This document shows, one piece after another, positions 1-6,156 of a DNA stretch of 11,748 nt; within the stretch, counting starts at the first letter, position 1, and each line of letters opens with the position of its first letter. This DNA is from Oribacterium parvum (lineage in GTDB: Bacteria; Bacillota; Clostridia; Lachnospirales; Lachnospiraceae), in contig CALIEL010000069.1 in the NCBI GenBank assembly GCA_938022235.1, positions 1 through 11,748 of the forward strand, read 5' to 3'. The position numbers were made by a program, and so were the translations under genes. The notes below the pieces were generated by a model. That model saw nothing but the letters and a program-made list of their open reading frames with translations, was not told the DNA's origin and ran no database searches.

Positions 1-2
1 TG

Positions 3-275
3 GCCGTTGGCGTGTTTCTGATTGTCAAAACGAATATTATTTGGGATGCCTTGAACATGCTTTTAGAGCAAGGGGATTATAGAAGGGAGAAAAAGATGGA
101 CGAACATAAAAATGAAAACGTCGGGCAAATTTACTGGTGCTTGGTAACCGCTATCTATCTTGGCTACAGCTTTATTACTCAGCGCTGGGACATCAGCTGG
201 ATTGTCTGGCCGGTAGCCGGAGTGAGCTATGGGGCTGTACGCGGTATTGTCAAGTCCTTTAGATCGAAGATTTAG
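3..275 (+). CDS. C-terminal part of a membrane-anchored regulator-like protein (5' truncated)
   Basis: The reading frame is open to the left edge, so the gene starts outside the window; a GTG at 12 lies within the open frame and need not be the start. About 90 residues are visible. After a charged linker (residues near REKKMDEHKNEN) come two hydrophobic segments, IYWCLVTAIYLGYSFIT and WIVWPVAGVSYGAVRGIV, joined by a short QRWDIS loop. From family knowledge, this Trp-rich pair of helices is common at the C-terminus of Clostridia proteins that carry an N-terminal XRE helix-turn-helix domain, and in small permease-prefix-like membrane proteins. The N-terminal domain is not visible, so the regulator call is inference. 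It ends with TAG and converges on the large wall-binding protein gene; the hairpin at 370-420 lies between them. Confidence 0.6.
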   Translation, partial: AVGVFLIVKTNIIWDALNMLLEQGDYRREKKMDEHKNENVGQIYWCLVTAIYLGYSFITQRWDISWIVWPVAGVSYGAVRGIVKSFRSKI

Positions 276-362
276 TGTCTTGTCTAAATAGTTCTTCTTT
301 GAAAATATACTGATTCGAGAAAATCTCATTTTTCATCCCTTCTTCAGTCTATATTCTTTTCT

Positions 363-420
363 AAAAAGCACCCCCGAAATGCTTTTCTCCAAAGTATTGG
401 ATTAAAAGTATTCCGGGGGT
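363..420 (-). terminator. Rho-independent terminator of the wall-binding protein gene, possibly bidirectional
   Basis: A long imperfect dyad pairs 370-386 with 404-420 (ACCCCC opposite GGGGGT, then an AT-rich part with G-U pairs). A smaller inner stem pairs 388-392 (TCCAA) with 397-401 (TTGGA). Read on the minus strand, the stem is followed by GC and then five T residues (363-367). It lies about 85 nt after the stop codon at 506. On the plus strand the tail is only ATTTAT, so termination of the left-edge gene here would be weaker. Confidence 0.75.
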
Positions 421-505
421 ATTTATCCATAACGAGGATTTCTCGCAAAGCGTGCGATATATCATTTTGTACGACTCTCTATCGCCTGATGTGTAGACTC
501 TGCTT

Positions 506-3298
506 TTACTTCAGTTCTCCGGTCTTCTCATCAAAATGATAGTCCTGCCCATTGATATTGGCAGAACCGGTTTTCATTTCTCCGGTGCTCTTGCTTAAGT
601 AATACCACTGATTCTTCCAAAGGAGCCAGCCCTCATGCATAGCACCTGTCAATGGATTGAGATAATACCATTTTCCATTTACCAAAGCCCAGTTGGTAGC
701 CATATAGCCCTCTTCCCCGAAATAGAACCACTGAGGTCTTCCTTCGTAGTTGACTTCCGCCCATCGAGATTTTGGATAAGTTCCGTCAGTTGCAGACAGC
801 CACCAGCCCTTTTCATCCCTTTGCCAAGTTCCGGAAAGTGTGGTATCACGACTTTCTCCCAGCACCGCTCCTACTTTCGTTGTAGTGGACATACCGGAGC
901 TACTATAAGAAGAGGAACGATAGCTTCCATTTCCGGAAGTCTTTCCGCTTTCTTGCTTTTCGTGAGAAGCTTCAGTATTTTCAGATGGATTAGGCTTTTC
1001 TTCTTTTCCTGTGTTGTCCTTCTCATAGACAAACTGAAGTTCTGCCATATCTTTAACATTCAGGTTATCTAAAATACGAACATCCCCTTCGGCCCACTGC
1101 ATTTTCTTATTCTGAATACTACCGTAACGATAAGACTTTGCCTTATAGCCGGAAAGCTCCTTGGGAACGATACCAAAGGACATTACTTTGGCAAAGCTAT
1201 AGCCCTGTATATATTCCGGATCCTCCAAAATATTCCCTTCCACATCCACATAGCTTACTTTCACTGCATGAATGTTCTTTCCGGAAAGCTCCAGCTTGTT
1301 CGGAGTCTTGTCGTCCAACACTGTAGCTGTAACCTTGTGTTGCATATCATAATGCACTCCGTCCGGGGCAATATAATAAGTAAAAGTTCTATCTCCTTTG
1401 AAATTATTGGGACAAATAACTTCCATCACCTGACTGTTTCCATTTCCGGTGATTCCGGTATGGTTAAAAGCAATCATGATGAAGTTGCTGGAACTATCAG
1501 ATGTTGCATCATTCACCGGATACCAGGTAATGTCATTTTCATCCACAATTTTAATCTTACTCTTCTTTTCATCCAGGTTAATACCATAAAGATGTACGAG
1601 GGTTTTCTTGCTGCCTTGTCCTGTAGGACTTACGGTGTGGGTATTGTCCACCACCTCCGTTCCTCCTCCGGAAGTTCCATAGGATTGAATGGATGCAAAG
1701 GAAATTGCCGGAATACCTTCCTCCTGTCTCTCATAAAGCTGTGTCACCACCAGCTTCTCATTCGGAAGTGCCACCTTAGAAAAGCGATTTTTAAAACTTA
1801 AGCCACCGTCAGCCGACAAACGTAAAGTAAAGCTTCTCATCTCTTTGCTTTCATTTTTCGGAATGGAAAAGCTGACAACTAAGCCTTCCTTCTCCGCTTT
1901 TTCTGCATTTTCAGCCAAGCCGGTATCCGACTCTATTTTAAGGTCTGTAGCTTCAAAAATATCTTCCTCTTCTTTTCCGCTAAAAGCCTTGTTCGGAAGC
2001 ACTTTTATGCGGAACTTTTCCTTGGAAAGATTCTGTCCCTTAACTCGAAGACGAACCTGTCCTCCCTCTGAGGAAAGAACCGTCCCTTCTTCAATCTTTA
2101 CTTCACTGATGACACCGGACTGTTGCAAGTAGCTCTCAAAGGGATTATTTTCCACCTGTCGATTGGTATCTAAAATACTCCGCTCTTCCACCTTAATCTT
2201 CGCAGTATTTTTGAAGTCCTTGGCAGCGTGCAAACGAATTTCCAAAGTATGGTCATCTACCAATTCCAGCTCATCCTCTGTCTCTAAGGGAGCATAGCCC
2301 TCCTCTTCCTTTGTTTTCAGGAAAATGCTTTTCTTCAGAAAATCCATGTCCTTTGCCGCAGAAATCTTCTCGTAAAAATATACGGTAATTTTCTGTCCAT
2401 CATCGGAAAGACTAACCAGGCGGGGCATAAATTGTACCTTTTTCTTGCTTTCTTCTCCCCCTACAGAGATTTCCAATGCATCGGAAAATAAATCCTCCGG
2501 GGCATCCGTCGTCCCTACTTGAACTTTATATCTCTGAATGCCTCCCTCTGCATCCGGAAGGCTCAAAGCTTTGGTTCTATTGTTTTCCAGGCCTTCCCAT
2601 CCGCCTTTTAAGCTTTCACTTAAACCTTCATCTTCAAGATATTCTCCCTTTTCTTCCCTATATACCTTTCCGAAAAGATTGTCCTCTGTAAGGTTTTTTC
2701 CCTTAACATGCAGTAAAATTTCTCCTCCCTTAGCCAATTCCGTTTTATTGGCACTAAGCTTAGTGATTTCCGCCTTTGCAAGTTCTTTTGTTCCCGGCTC
2801 TTGAGTAATTGTAAGAATCGGAGCGTCTTGGAATTTTTCTTCATCTCCCCAACAGTTAAAGTAGAGAGTTATCGTTCTTTCGCTGTTTTCCTCATTTTCC
2901 GGAATACTTACAGAAAAACTTCTCTTTCCCTTCTTTAAAGATAAATCTTCCTCTTCAAGAGGCAGAAGTTTTTCCGAAACCAGTCCATCACTTGTTTTAA
3001 ATTCCGCCTTGGCCCGAAGCGTTTCATATCCATCAGGACGATTGTTGATGCCCAGCATTAGGCCGATTTTTAGCTTTCCTCCTTCTGCAGGAAGAGTGCT
3101 ACTATCCTGGTTTACATCATTTCCAAAAAACACACGAGTGATACTACCCCTATTTTCCCCCGGAACACTACCATTGGTCGCCGTGCTCTCTAGAGTAACT
3201 ATAGAAGCTGTCTCCCCATTTCCTGTAGCAAAAGCCACACTCTGTAAAGCCAAAGTACAAAGCATAGTGCTTGCCAGTAATCGTTTTGCTTTTTTCAT
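506..3298 (-). CDS. Secreted multi-domain wall-binding surface protein (930 aa)
   Basis: A Sec signal peptide is clear: MKKAKRLLAS, a hydrophobic core, and a likely cleavage after VAFA (residue 24). Residues about 44-166 and 395-522 are beta-rich modules; each has a T/VL-x-x-x-GG start and ends in ITQ or VTQ, which recalls BACON/Ig-like folds. Residues about 173-285 repeat the KGG-x-ILLHVKGKNL motif (compare EGGQVRLRVKGQNL at 411-424), and a third copy at 565-575 (LVHLYGINL) resembles TIG/IPT domains. Residues about 289-375 look like another Ig-like unit. Residues 678-760 (VKVSYVDVEGN ... LQFVYEK) resemble MucBP. A Ser/Thr-rich, Pro/Glu-containing linker (760-822) leads to C-terminal Trp/Tyr-rich cell-wall-binding repeats (823-930: WWLSATDG, QWFYFGEEGYM, KWYYLNPLTGAM, QWYYLSKSTGEM). 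No catalytic domain, LPXTG or transmembrane anchor is seen, so a non-covalently wall-attached adhesin or scaffold is the best inference. The start is supported by AAAGGAG at 3304-3310. It is monocistronic by its flanking terminators. Confidence 0.88.
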   Translation of the reverse strand: MKKAKRLLASTMLCTLALQSVAFATGNGETASIVTLESTATNGSVPGENRGSITRVFFGNDVNQDSSTLPAEGGKLKIGLMLGINNRPDGYETLRAKAEFKTSDGLVSEKLLPLEEEDLSLKKGKRSFSVSIPENEENSERTITLYFNCWGDEEKFQDAPILTITQEPGTKELAKAEITKLSANKTELAKGGEILLHVKGKNLTEDNLFGKVYREEKGEYLEDEGLSESLKGGWEGLENNRTKALSLPDAEGGIQRYKVQVGTTDAPEDLFSDALEISVGGEESKKKVQFMPRLVSLSDDGQKITVYFYEKISAAKDMDFLKKSIFLKTKEEEGYAPLETEDELELVDDHTLEIRLHAAKDFKNTAKIKVEERSILDTNRQVENNPFESYLQQSGVISEVKIEEGTVLSSEGGQVRLRVKGQNLSKEKFRIKVLPNKAFSGKEEEDIFEATDLKIESDTGLAENAEKAEKEGLVVSFSIPKNESKEMRSFTLRLSADGGLSFKNRFSKVALPNEKLVVTQLYERQEEGIPAISFASIQSYGTSGGGTEVVDNTHTVSPTGQGSKKTLVHLYGINLDEKKSKIKIVDENDITWYPVNDATSDSSSNFIMIAFNHTGITGNGNSQVMEVICPNNFKGDRTFTYYIAPDGVHYDMQHKVTATVLDDKTPNKLELSGKNIHAVKVSYVDVEGNILEDPEYIQGYSFAKVMSFGIVPKELSGYKAKSYRYGSIQNKKMQWAEGDVRILDNLNVKDMAELQFVYEKDNTGKEEKPNPSENTEASHEKQESGKTSGNGSYRSSSYSSSGMSTTTKVGAVLGESRDTTLSGTWQRDEKGWWLSATDGTYPKSRWAEVNYEGRPQWFYFGEEGYMATNWALVNGKWYYLNPLTGAMHEGWLLWKNQWYYLSKSTGEMKTGSANINGQDYHFDEKTGELK

Positions 3299-3325
3299 GT
3301 CATCTCCTTTGATGTTTCAATATAT

Positions 3326-3343
3326 TGTATAAAATGTATATAA
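3326..3343 (-). repeat. Two tandem 9-bp repeats just upstream of the wall-protein start
   Basis: Plus-strand TGTATAAAA (3326-3334) is followed directly by TGTATATAA (3335-3343). They lie 28-45 bp before the ATG at 3298. The same unit occurs three times in tandem upstream of the lipoprotein gene (5267-5293). On the coding strand each unit contains TATACA, which could also serve as a -10 element, so the repeat may be an operator, a promoter element or both. Confidence 0.4.
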
Positions 3344-3452
3344 TCGCCTCCTTATCTTAAAAGAAAATGTTAAAATATACCATAGATTTGCTGATTAAAT
3401 TTTATGATAAATGCATTATGTTTATATGAATATTGAATATGTTTTTATAGGT

Positions 3453-3515
3453 TTTAGTTATGAATTAGATGGAAATTAGATAAAGATTAGATGGGAATAA
3501 AGTAGGGATTGAGAT
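3453..3515. promoter_or_regulatory. 11-bp phased ATTAGAT direct repeats, candidate response-regulator site
   Basis: ATTAGAT occurs exactly at 3464-3470, 3475-3481 and 3486-3492, an 11-bp period, with GGAA and AAAG as spacers. A weaker copy, TTTAGTT, is in phase at 3453-3459. ATTGAGAT begins at 3508, two periods further on. Direct heptamers once per helical turn are typical of OmpR/PhoB-family response regulators, which bind as head-to-tail dimers. The block lies about 165-195 bp upstream of the wall-protein start and beyond the terminator of the lipoprotein gene. No regulator gene is adjacent, so the binding protein is unknown. Confidence 0.5.
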
Positions 3516-3551
3516 GATTGGGAGATATTTGGATAAAATATTTTTTCATAT

Positions 3552-3586
3552 AAAAAACAGGGAAGATCCTAAACCTTCCCTGTTTT
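3552..3586 (-). terminator. Rho-independent terminator of the Cthe_2159-like lipoprotein gene
   Basis: A perfect 9-bp stem, ACAGGGAAG (3557-3565) with CTTCCCTGT (3575-3583), is extended by A:T pairs and closes a 9-nt loop. On the minus strand it is followed by six T residues (3552-3557). It lies about 55 nt after the stop at 3639. The A/T flanks on both sides mean it could also work on the plus strand. Confidence 0.9.
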
Positions 3587-3638
3587 CCATCTGCTGATAT
3601 CTATTTCTTTATTTCTTCAAAAACTTCCCGAAATGATA

Positions 3639-5195
3639 TTAATTACTTTCACTATTGCTTCCCTGACCATTTGGTGTCTCCGGCATAGCCAACTCATTCC
3701 CATTGGCATCTGTCGTCTTCTCAGGTGGCTGCCCCATACCATCACCACCGGGAGCTCCAGTTGGAGGAGCACCGTTTCCGCCGCCAAAGCCCATACCGCC
3801 TCTTTGCTCCCCTATGGTATTCTCTCCTGCAGAAATCGTGATTTCTTCGCTATTGCTTCCTGCACTTACGGTATAGGTCTCTCCTGTCACAAGCTTATCA
3901 GAGGAAAGAATCACTGCTGTAAAGTCGTTGGTCGGTGTGTAGCTTAGCACTACATTTCCACTCTTGTCTGTCACCTTCACCTCTGTTCCACCACTTACTG
4001 CAGTAGAGTAGAACACATTGATAAAGTTCTGGGTGGAACTGCTGTCAAAGGATTCAAACATTTCCTGCACACCGGTGCTGATAAAGGTTCCGCCGGTAAT
4101 TGTTGCCTTTCCGTTATAGTCTAAAGCTACATCCGGCCCGGAAGCAGGTCCGGAAACATTTAAGGTGCAGCCTTCGATATAGACCTGACCATTGGAGTCG
4201 ATTCCGTCTCCGCCGGCTGTCACATTTACCGTACCGCCTGTAATACGGAAATAAGTATCTGCCTGGTTTTCTTCTCCGTAAGCTTCCTTTTCCTCATCGG
4301 TGGCGCTGTCGTCAATCAGACCACGGGCATTGATACCGTCATCACTCGCCATGATGTCAATGGTTCCGCCGTTAATATCAATGGTAACAGCCTCCAGACC
4401 TTCTCCAACCTTCTCCATCTTAATGGTTCCGCTGTTGATGACCAAGGCTCCGTCTGTGGTAATACCGTCATCCTCTACATTGATGGTGATATCCGCATTT
4501 TCAATAGTAACGGAGTCGGTTCCCTTGATGGCCTTTCCTACCGATTCGATATTCAGCTTTCCGCCTAAGATAATGAGATTGTCCTTTGCCTTAAGGGCTG
4601 TTGCATAGTTGGAGCTGATATTCAAAGTTCCGTTTCCGTTAATGGTCAAATCCTGCTTTACAAAGAGGGTCGCATCCGGCTCATCCTCTCCCTCTGCGTA
4701 ATTATATGTTGTGCCGTCTGTGATGGTGTTGGTGGTGCCGTCCACTAAGGTCAGCACAATCTTACGTCCGGTAGCTGCATTAATGACGGAGGAAGTCGTA
4801 TTGGTGATATTTACGCCGTTGAAAACGATGTGTACCAGGTCTTCGTCTCCCACCTCCGTAATGATCTGTCCGTTGAAATCTCCGCTAAAGACATAGGTTC
4901 CGGCCTTGGTAATGACAATATTGACATCCGTATAGCTTGCGCCCTCACCGGTAATCTTGGCATTTCCGCTACTCAACTCAATCTTGGTATCCGAGTCGGA
5001 ATAAGAAGTATTTAAGTCTTCCTCGGAATAACTTGCCGTTGTTTTTGTGGAAGTGTTCGTTGCCACCGCCTCTGTGCTCCGGGCGGTCGTTGCTGCCGCT
5101 GTTGTAGCAGTCTTTGCATTGGAACATCCTACGATGGCCATACTCATCGCCATTGCCACCAGCCATATACACATTTTATTTTTATTCTTTTTCAT
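3639..5195 (-). CDS. Cthe_2159-family carbohydrate-binding lipoprotein (518 aa)
   Basis: The N-terminus is a type II signal: MKKNKNK, a Met/Ala-rich core, and a lipobox IVGC with Cys24, so the mature protein is probably lipid-anchored outside the membrane. A low-complexity Ala/Thr/Ser spacer (25-65) is followed by a repetitive beta-helix region (about 70-375). It has recurring LTINGNGTLNI, VTIENADITINV, LVINSGTIKM, VTIDINGGTIDI and FRITGGTVNVTAGGDG turns, with acidic DDG motifs at 242-244 and 285-287 and GDGID at 329-333. This pattern matches the Cthe_2159 family (formerly DUF4353), whose founding member is a calcium-bearing parallel beta-helix that binds polygalacturonate. A smaller beta domain (about 385-460) and a Gly/Pro-rich tail (465-518) follow. 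The ligand here is not known; pectin-like or other acidic polysaccharide binding is inferred. AGAGGA at 5200-5205 supports the start. It appears to be a single-gene unit. Confidence 0.9.
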   Translation of the reverse strand: MKKNKNKMCIWLVAMAMSMAIVGCSNAKTATTAAATTARSTEAVATNTSTKTTASYSEEDLNTSYSDSDTKIELSSGNAKITGEGASYTDVNIVITKAGTYVFSGDFNGQIITEVGDEDLVHIVFNGVNITNTTSSVINAATGRKIVLTLVDGTTNTITDGTTYNYAEGEDEPDATLFVKQDLTINGNGTLNISSNYATALKAKDNLIILGGKLNIESVGKAIKGTDSVTIENADITINVEDDGITTDGALVINSGTIKMEKVGEGLEAVTIDINGGTIDIMASDDGINARGLIDDSATDEEKEAYGEENQADTYFRITGGTVNVTAGGDGIDSNGQVYIEGCTLNVSGPASGPDVALDYNGKATITGGTFISTGVQEMFESFDSSSTQNFINVFYSTAVSGGTEVKVTDKSGNVVLSYTPTNDFTAVILSSDKLVTGETYTVSAGSNSEEITISAGENTIGEQRGGMGFGGGNGAPPTGAPGGDGMGQPPEKTTDANGNELAMPETPNGQGSNSESN

Positions 5196-5266
5196 ACTGT
5201 CCTCTTTTCTGTGATTGGGTTGCTCTTTACACAGAGCTACTATCGCAGAAACTTATGTTCAAGCTG

Positions 5267-5309
5267 TGTATGAAATGTATAAAACGTATGAAATTGCATT
5301 TTATTGCAT
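5267..5309 (-). repeat. Tandem 9-bp repeats and an ATTGCAT pair upstream of the lipoprotein gene
   Basis: Three contiguous 9-bp units, TGTATGAAA (5267-5275), TGTATAAAA (5276-5284) and CGTATGAAA (5285-5293), lie 72-98 bp before the ATG. They match the two units before the wall-protein gene. Immediately further upstream, ATTGCAT occurs at 5293-5299 and 5303-5309. On the coding strand a TTGAAC (-35-like) follows the 9-bp units closely, but no good -10 was found at the right distance. A regulatory role is inferred only from the repetition. Confidence 0.4.
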
Positions 5310-5330
5310 ATTTATCCGTTTTTAGATTTT

Positions 5331-5346
5331 TATTGTGTCTACAATA
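5331..5346. promoter_or_regulatory. Perfect inverted repeat TATTGT-N4-ACAATA, candidate operator
   Basis: TATTGT (5331-5336) and ACAATA (5341-5346) form a perfect 6+6 dyad with a 4-bp centre, and T/A-rich symmetry continues outward (TTT on one side, CAAAA on the other). It lies about 135 bp upstream of the lipoprotein gene and past the toxin terminator, so it most likely belongs to the lipoprotein promoter region. No bound protein can be named. Confidence 0.3.
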
Positions 5347-5386
5347 CAAAATGTCCTCATTATTTCACTTACTATTCTTTATGCAT

Positions 5387-5410
5387 AAAAAAGAAGCCTC
5401 TTGGGCTCCT
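5387..5410 (-). terminator. Rho-independent terminator of the toxin-antitoxin operon
   Basis: On the minus strand AGGAGCC (5404-5410) pairs with GGCTTCT (5392-5398) around a 5-nt loop, with one G-U pair, followed by T residues at 5387-5392. It lies 40 nt after the toxin stop codon and separates this operon from the lipoprotein gene. Confidence 0.88.
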
Positions 5411-5449
5411 AAAATAGAACTAAAGTATTCTTTTTATTTCTAAGTTCAT

Positions 5450-5872
5450 TTAAAGACTTTTCTCACAATATTTTATAAACTCTTTCGGTGTGTACACTTT
5501 AACGGAAGAGTTCTTATAGTCTTTTGTATTTCTGGTCACGATACCATCTGCCTTTATTCGAAGAGCCGTCTCCATCATTACCGCATCTTCAAAATCCTTT
5601 GCCTCGGAAATCAAGGCATTGAAAATATCCTCAGACAAAGTATCTGCCACTTTTAAAACTCCCAATAAACGATTCAACTTGTCCTTCGCTTCTTTGTCAC
5701 TATGTGTGCAGCGTCTTGTTAAGTAGTAAATATCTGTTGTTGACTTTGCAGTTATATAAGCAGAGAATATCTCCATTGCTAAAAGGCGAAAAATTTGATA
5801 GGCATCCTCTGCAAAGGGCTCCCTCCCCTGCAAAAAATCTATCACAATACAAGTATCTAATAATATTTTCAT
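5450..5872 (-). CDS. PIN-domain toxin (VapC-like, PIN_3 type), 140 aa
   Basis: The whole protein is one PIN domain. It opens with MKILLDTCIVIDF, giving Asp6 and Asp12, and continues with the REPFAEDAY and AKSTTDIYYL segments typical of the PIN_3 group. It has an acidic cluster KDFEDAV (Asp93, Glu95, Asp96) and ends with DGIVTRNTKDY (Asp109, Asn115, Asp118). From family knowledge, such proteins are Mg2+-dependent ribonucleases that cleave tRNA, rRNA or mRNA when not held by the antitoxin; the RNA target cannot be read from sequence. The length is normal and the acidic residues are present, so it is probably functional. The ATG overlaps the antitoxin stop as ATGA, and the only upstream purine-rich site (AGGAG, 5887-5891) is rather far, which suggests translational coupling. 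Confidence 0.9.
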   Translation of the reverse strand: MKILLDTCIVIDFLQGREPFAEDAYQIFRLLAMEIFSAYITAKSTTDIYYLTRRCTHSDKEAKDKLNRLLGVLKVADTLSEDIFNALISEAKDFEDAVMMETALRIKADGIVTRNTKDYKNSSVKVYTPKEFIKYCEKSL

Positions 5873-6084
5873 ATCTGATTCATTCTCTCCTCGCGAGCTT
5901 CTTCTAAATTTAAGTCAGAAGGTACACTGGAAAATAACTCGTCTACAAGTTTTAATTTGTCTTGATACGGTGAAACCAACTTAGCAATCGGTCTACCATT
6001 TTTTGTGATGCAAATATCTTCTTTCTCCGCCAGTAATAAGTACTTACTTAAGTTCAACTTTAACTCCGTTGCAGTAATAGACAT
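5869..6084 (-). CDS. Phd/YefM-family antitoxin (71 aa) of the PIN toxin
   Basis: The N-terminal half reads MSITATELKLNLSKYLLLAE ... ITKNGRPIAKLV, the classic Phd/YefM fold: the T-E-x-K-x-N-L-S-K-Y-L segment followed by the KNGRPIAKLV hairpin (residues 27-37). This part dimerises and binds DNA. Residues about 41-71 (LVDELFSSVPSDLNLEEAREERMNQI) are charged and probably helical or disordered; in this family they wrap the toxin and block its active site. The start has a strong AAGGAGG at 6092-6098, much better than the toxin's site, in keeping with the need for excess antitoxin. It is first in a two-gene operon, and the palindromes upstream are its likely operators. Pairing a Phd-type antitoxin with a PIN toxin is well known. 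Confidence 0.9.
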   Translation of the reverse strand: MSITATELKLNLSKYLLLAEKEDICITKNGRPIAKLVSPYQDKLKLVDELFSSVPSDLNLEEAREERMNQI

Positions 6085-6105
6085 AGTTGTCCCTCCTTTT
6101 TCCTT

Positions 6106-6134
6106 AGTATAAAAGAATCGTACGATTTCCGCAA
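6106..6134 (-). promoter_or_regulatory. Promoter of the toxin-antitoxin operon
   Basis: On the minus strand TTGCGG (6129-6134) and TATACT (6106-6111) are separated by exactly 17 bp. The spacer (6112-6128) is filled by one copy of the 12-bp palindrome AATCGTACGATT, so a protein on that palindrome would block RNA polymerase. Transcription should start near 6099, just upstream of or overlapping the start of the ribosome site, so the leader is very short. Confidence 0.65.
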
Positions 6135-6152
6135 TGAAAATCGTACGATTCT
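6114..6152 (-). promoter_or_regulatory. Paired identical palindromes: TA operator and terminator hairpin in one
   Basis: The 12-bp perfect palindrome AATCGTACGATT occurs at 6116-6127 and 6139-6150, with centres 23 bp apart. Because each copy is self-complementary, the two also form one perfect 15-bp inverted repeat (6114-6128 with 6138-6152) around a 9-nt loop. On the minus strand the stem is followed by TTT, and it begins 5 nt after the stop of the 201-residue membrane protein gene, so it fits a terminator for that operon. One copy lies between the -35 and -10 of the TA promoter and the other just upstream of the -35, as expected of antitoxin operators. Confidence 0.75.
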
Positions 6153-6156
6153 ATCC

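Larger units (their letters stand above)
3299..3551. other. Long AT-rich upstream region of the wall-protein gene
   Basis: The space between the two surface-protein genes is 340 bp (3299-3638). It holds no credible ORF. From the wall-protein side it contains the ribosome site (3304-3310), the 9-bp repeats (3326-3343), an AT-rich stretch with no convincing TTGACA/TATAAT pair, the 11-bp phased ATTAGAT repeats (3464-3492) and then the terminator of the lipoprotein gene (3552-3586). Its length and ordered repeats suggest that the wall-protein gene has its own regulated promoter. Confidence 0.6.

Noticed and set aside
12..14. GTG at 12 as the start of the first gene
   Set aside because: The frame stays open to the window edge, there is no ribosome site in the 11 bases before it, and the protein looks like the C-terminal part of a longer one.
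63..329. Open frame on the minus strand opposite the left-edge gene
   Set aside because: It overlaps a frame with clear membrane helices, has no ribosome site, and its translation shows no recognisable features.
635..1801. Several plus-strand open frames opposite the large wall-protein gene
   Set aside because: The minus frame has a signal peptide, domains and a terminator; the plus frames are Ser/Pro/His-rich shadows without ribosome sites.
5267..5293. Simple promoter reading of the 9-bp repeats (TATACA as -10) before the lipoprotein gene
   Set aside because: No TTG-containing -35 lies 16-18 bp upstream of the TATACA, so a promoter could not be called with confidence; it is kept only as a repeat.
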